A stretch of DNA of 64,000 nt, from contig NZ_JAHKQT010000013.1 of the NCBI RefSeq assembly GCF_018861145.1, positions 1-64,000 on the forward strand, read 5' to 3'. How positions within the stretch are numbered: the stretch's first letter is position 1; every line of letters begins with the position of its first letter. Positions 62,906-64,000 of this stretch are shown here, in pieces. The notes under the pieces are model-generated. The model had not been told where the DNA came from. It worked only from the letters and a program-made list of their open reading frames with translations, and searched no databases. A program made the position numbers and the translations under genes. This DNA is from Poseidonibacter lekithochrous (lineage in GTDB: Bacteria; Campylobacterota; Campylobacteria; Campylobacterales; Arcobacteraceae).

Positions 62906-63736
62906 ATGATCAAAAGATGTTTATTTCCTGCTGCTGGTTATGGTACAAGATTTTTACCAGCAACTAAAGCTACTCCAAAAGAGATGTTACCAGTTCTAAC
63001 TAAACCACTTATTCAGTATGGTGTAGAAGAGGCACTAGAAGCAGGTATTGATACTATGGCAATAGTAACAGGACGAGGGAAAAGAGCAATTGAAGATCAT
63101 TTTGATGTTTCGTATGAATTAGAACACCAAATAAAAGGTACAGAAAAAGAGCACTATTTAACAGAGATAAGAGATGTTATCACAAAGTGTACTTTTTCAT
63201 ATACAAGACAAATAGAGATGAAAGGTCTAGGTCATGCAATTCTTACAGGTGAAACACTAATAGGACCTGAACCTTTTGCAGTAATTCTAGCAGATGACTT
63301 ATGTGATAATACTAGTGAAGCTAATGGTGTACTATCTCAAATGACAAAACTATATAAAAAGTACAAATGCTCAATAGTAGCTATAGAAGAAGTGCCAAAA
63401 GATGAAACAAACAAATATGGGGTAATATCAGGTGAGCAAATAGAAGAGGGAATCTATCAAGTAGATGATATGGTAGAAAAACCAGATCCAAAAGATGCAC
63501 CCTCAAACCTAGCAATCATAGGAAGATATATTCTAACACCTGATATCTTTGATATCATAAGAGATACAAAACCAGGAAAAGGTGGAGAGATACAAATCAC
63601 TGATGCCTTATTATTACAAGCAAAACAAGGAAAAGTAATAGCATATAAGTTCAAAGGTGAAAGGTTTGATTGTGGAAGTATAGATGGCTTTGTAAAAGCT
63701 ACAAACTATTTCTATAAAAAGCAAAAGACTAAGTAG
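62906..63736 (+). CDS. galU: UTP-glucose-1-phosphate uridylyltransferase
   Basis: This 276-residue protein has the nucleotide-binding PAAGYGTRFLPATKATPKEM motif and ILADDLCDN, KPGKGGEIQITDAL. It makes UDP-glucose in the cytoplasm. It lies between the phosphomutase and galE, completing a route to UDP-galactose. Confidence 0.96.
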   Translation: MIKRCLFPAAGYGTRFLPATKATPKEMLPVLTKPLIQYGVEEALEAGIDTMAIVTGRGKRAIEDHFDVSYELEHQIKGTEKEHYLTEIRDVITKCTFSYTRQIEMKGLGHAILTGETLIGPEPFAVILADDLCDNTSEANGVLSQMTKLYKKYKCSIVAIEEVPKDETNKYGVISGEQIEEGIYQVDDMVEKPDPKDAPSNLAIIGRYILTPDIFDIIRDTKPGKGGEIQITDALLLQAKQGKVIAYKFKGERFDCGSIDGFVKATNYFYKKQKTK

Positions 63737-63751
63737 AAAAAGGAAAATAAA

Positions 63752-64000
63752 TTGAAAGTATTAGTAACAGGTGGAGCAGGATATATCGGATCGCATACTT
63801 GTATAGCTTTGCATGAAGCTGGATTTGATTTCGTAGTTTTTGATAATCTTTGCAATTCTTCAAAAAAGAGTTTAGAAGCAGTGGAAAAAATCATAGGAAA
63901 ATCTATAGATTTTGTACAAGGTGATATAAGAGATGAAAAAGCTTTAAGTGATGTCTTTGAAAAGTATGATATTGATTCTGTAATTCACTTTGCAGGCTTA
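63752..64000 (+). CDS. galE: UDP-glucose 4-epimerase, 5' part (cut by right edge)
   Basis: The visible 83 residues start at TTG behind AAGGAAAA and show the NAD-binding VTGGAGYIGSHT motif and VIHFAGL at the end of the window. The frame is open to base 64000. It would interconvert UDP-glucose and UDP-galactose. Confidence 0.92.
   Translation, partial: MKVLVTGGAGYIGSHTCIALHEAGFDFVVFDNLCNSSKKSLEAVEKIIGKSIDFVQGDIRDEKALSDVFEKYDIDSVIHFAGL

Noticed and set aside
1-64000. Mobile elements, CRISPR arrays, rRNA and tRNA genes
   Set aside because: I saw no transposase or integrase frames, no regularly spaced direct repeats, and no cloverleaf or rRNA-like segments in the gaps.

Overview
The window is AT-rich DNA with tightly packed genes. 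Several features point to a Campylobacterota member, most likely of the Arcobacter group: a nap operon ordered napAGHBFLD with no napC, PAS- and Cache-type chemotaxis proteins, and many close gene overlaps. The assignment comes from gene content and style, not from a marker gene. I saw no rRNA, tRNA, CRISPR array, insertion sequence or prophage.

Layout. (1) 1-17075, all on +: a surface-adhesion locus of the Lap type. It holds the C-terminal part of a giant RTX adhesin (open at the left edge), a small secreted protein, a TolC-like outer-membrane protein, a LapG-like protein, a LapD-like protein, a type I secretion ABC transporter, its membrane fusion protein and a LuxR-type regulator. The LapG-like protein has lost its catalytic Cys and His. 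(2) 17082-21760: trpS, a TAXI-type receptor, a small conserved protein, serS and a membrane J-domain protein. (3) 21812-22234: a gene-free stretch with two diverged copies of a hairpin-forming element. (4) 22235-30057, on -: napAGHBFLD for periplasmic nitrate reduction, ending with a PAS gene. (5) 30332-33149: a TrpD2-like gene, an XRE-cupin regulator, a LysE exporter and a GNAT protein. (6) 33181-41049, on -: a chemoreceptor, sdaA and an aapJQMP amino-acid transporter. (7) 41278-58844: denitrification from nitrite to N2O. It contains nirS, norCB, heme d1 biosynthesis genes, two Crp/Fnr regulators, nitrate-sensor-type membrane proteins, a second TrpD2-like gene and moaA. (8) 58861-64000: an unknown gene, rpsO, an Rrf2 regulator with a DHH protein, and sugar-nucleotide genes (phosphomannomutase, galU, galE; galE runs off the right edge).

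How the parts fit. Nitrate is reduced by NapAB, with NapGH as the likely quinol dehydrogenase. Nitrite is reduced to NO by NirS and NO to N2O by NorCB; no nosZ is in the window. NirE/CobA, a fused siroheme decarboxylase, NirJ and NirF would make heme d1, and MoaA contributes to the molybdenum cofactor of NapA. TTGAT-N4-ATCAA-like sites lie upstream of napA, both directions of 42681/42805, the nir operon and norC. For most of them a -10 hexamer sits exactly where a class II activator site centred at -41.5 requires. The same logic ties several unknown genes to denitrification: the TrpD2-like gene at 30332, the 126-residue protein at 42805, the 61-residue protein at 50356 and the 109-residue protein at 54673.

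The most notable points are the pseudo-protease in the Lap operon, the single symmetric activator site serving two divergent promoters at 42681/42805, the two TrpD2-like paralogs beside nitrogen-oxide genes, an unlisted 52-residue membrane protein between norB and nirS, and the kinase-less NarX/PilJ-type sensor overlapping a Crp/Fnr gene.
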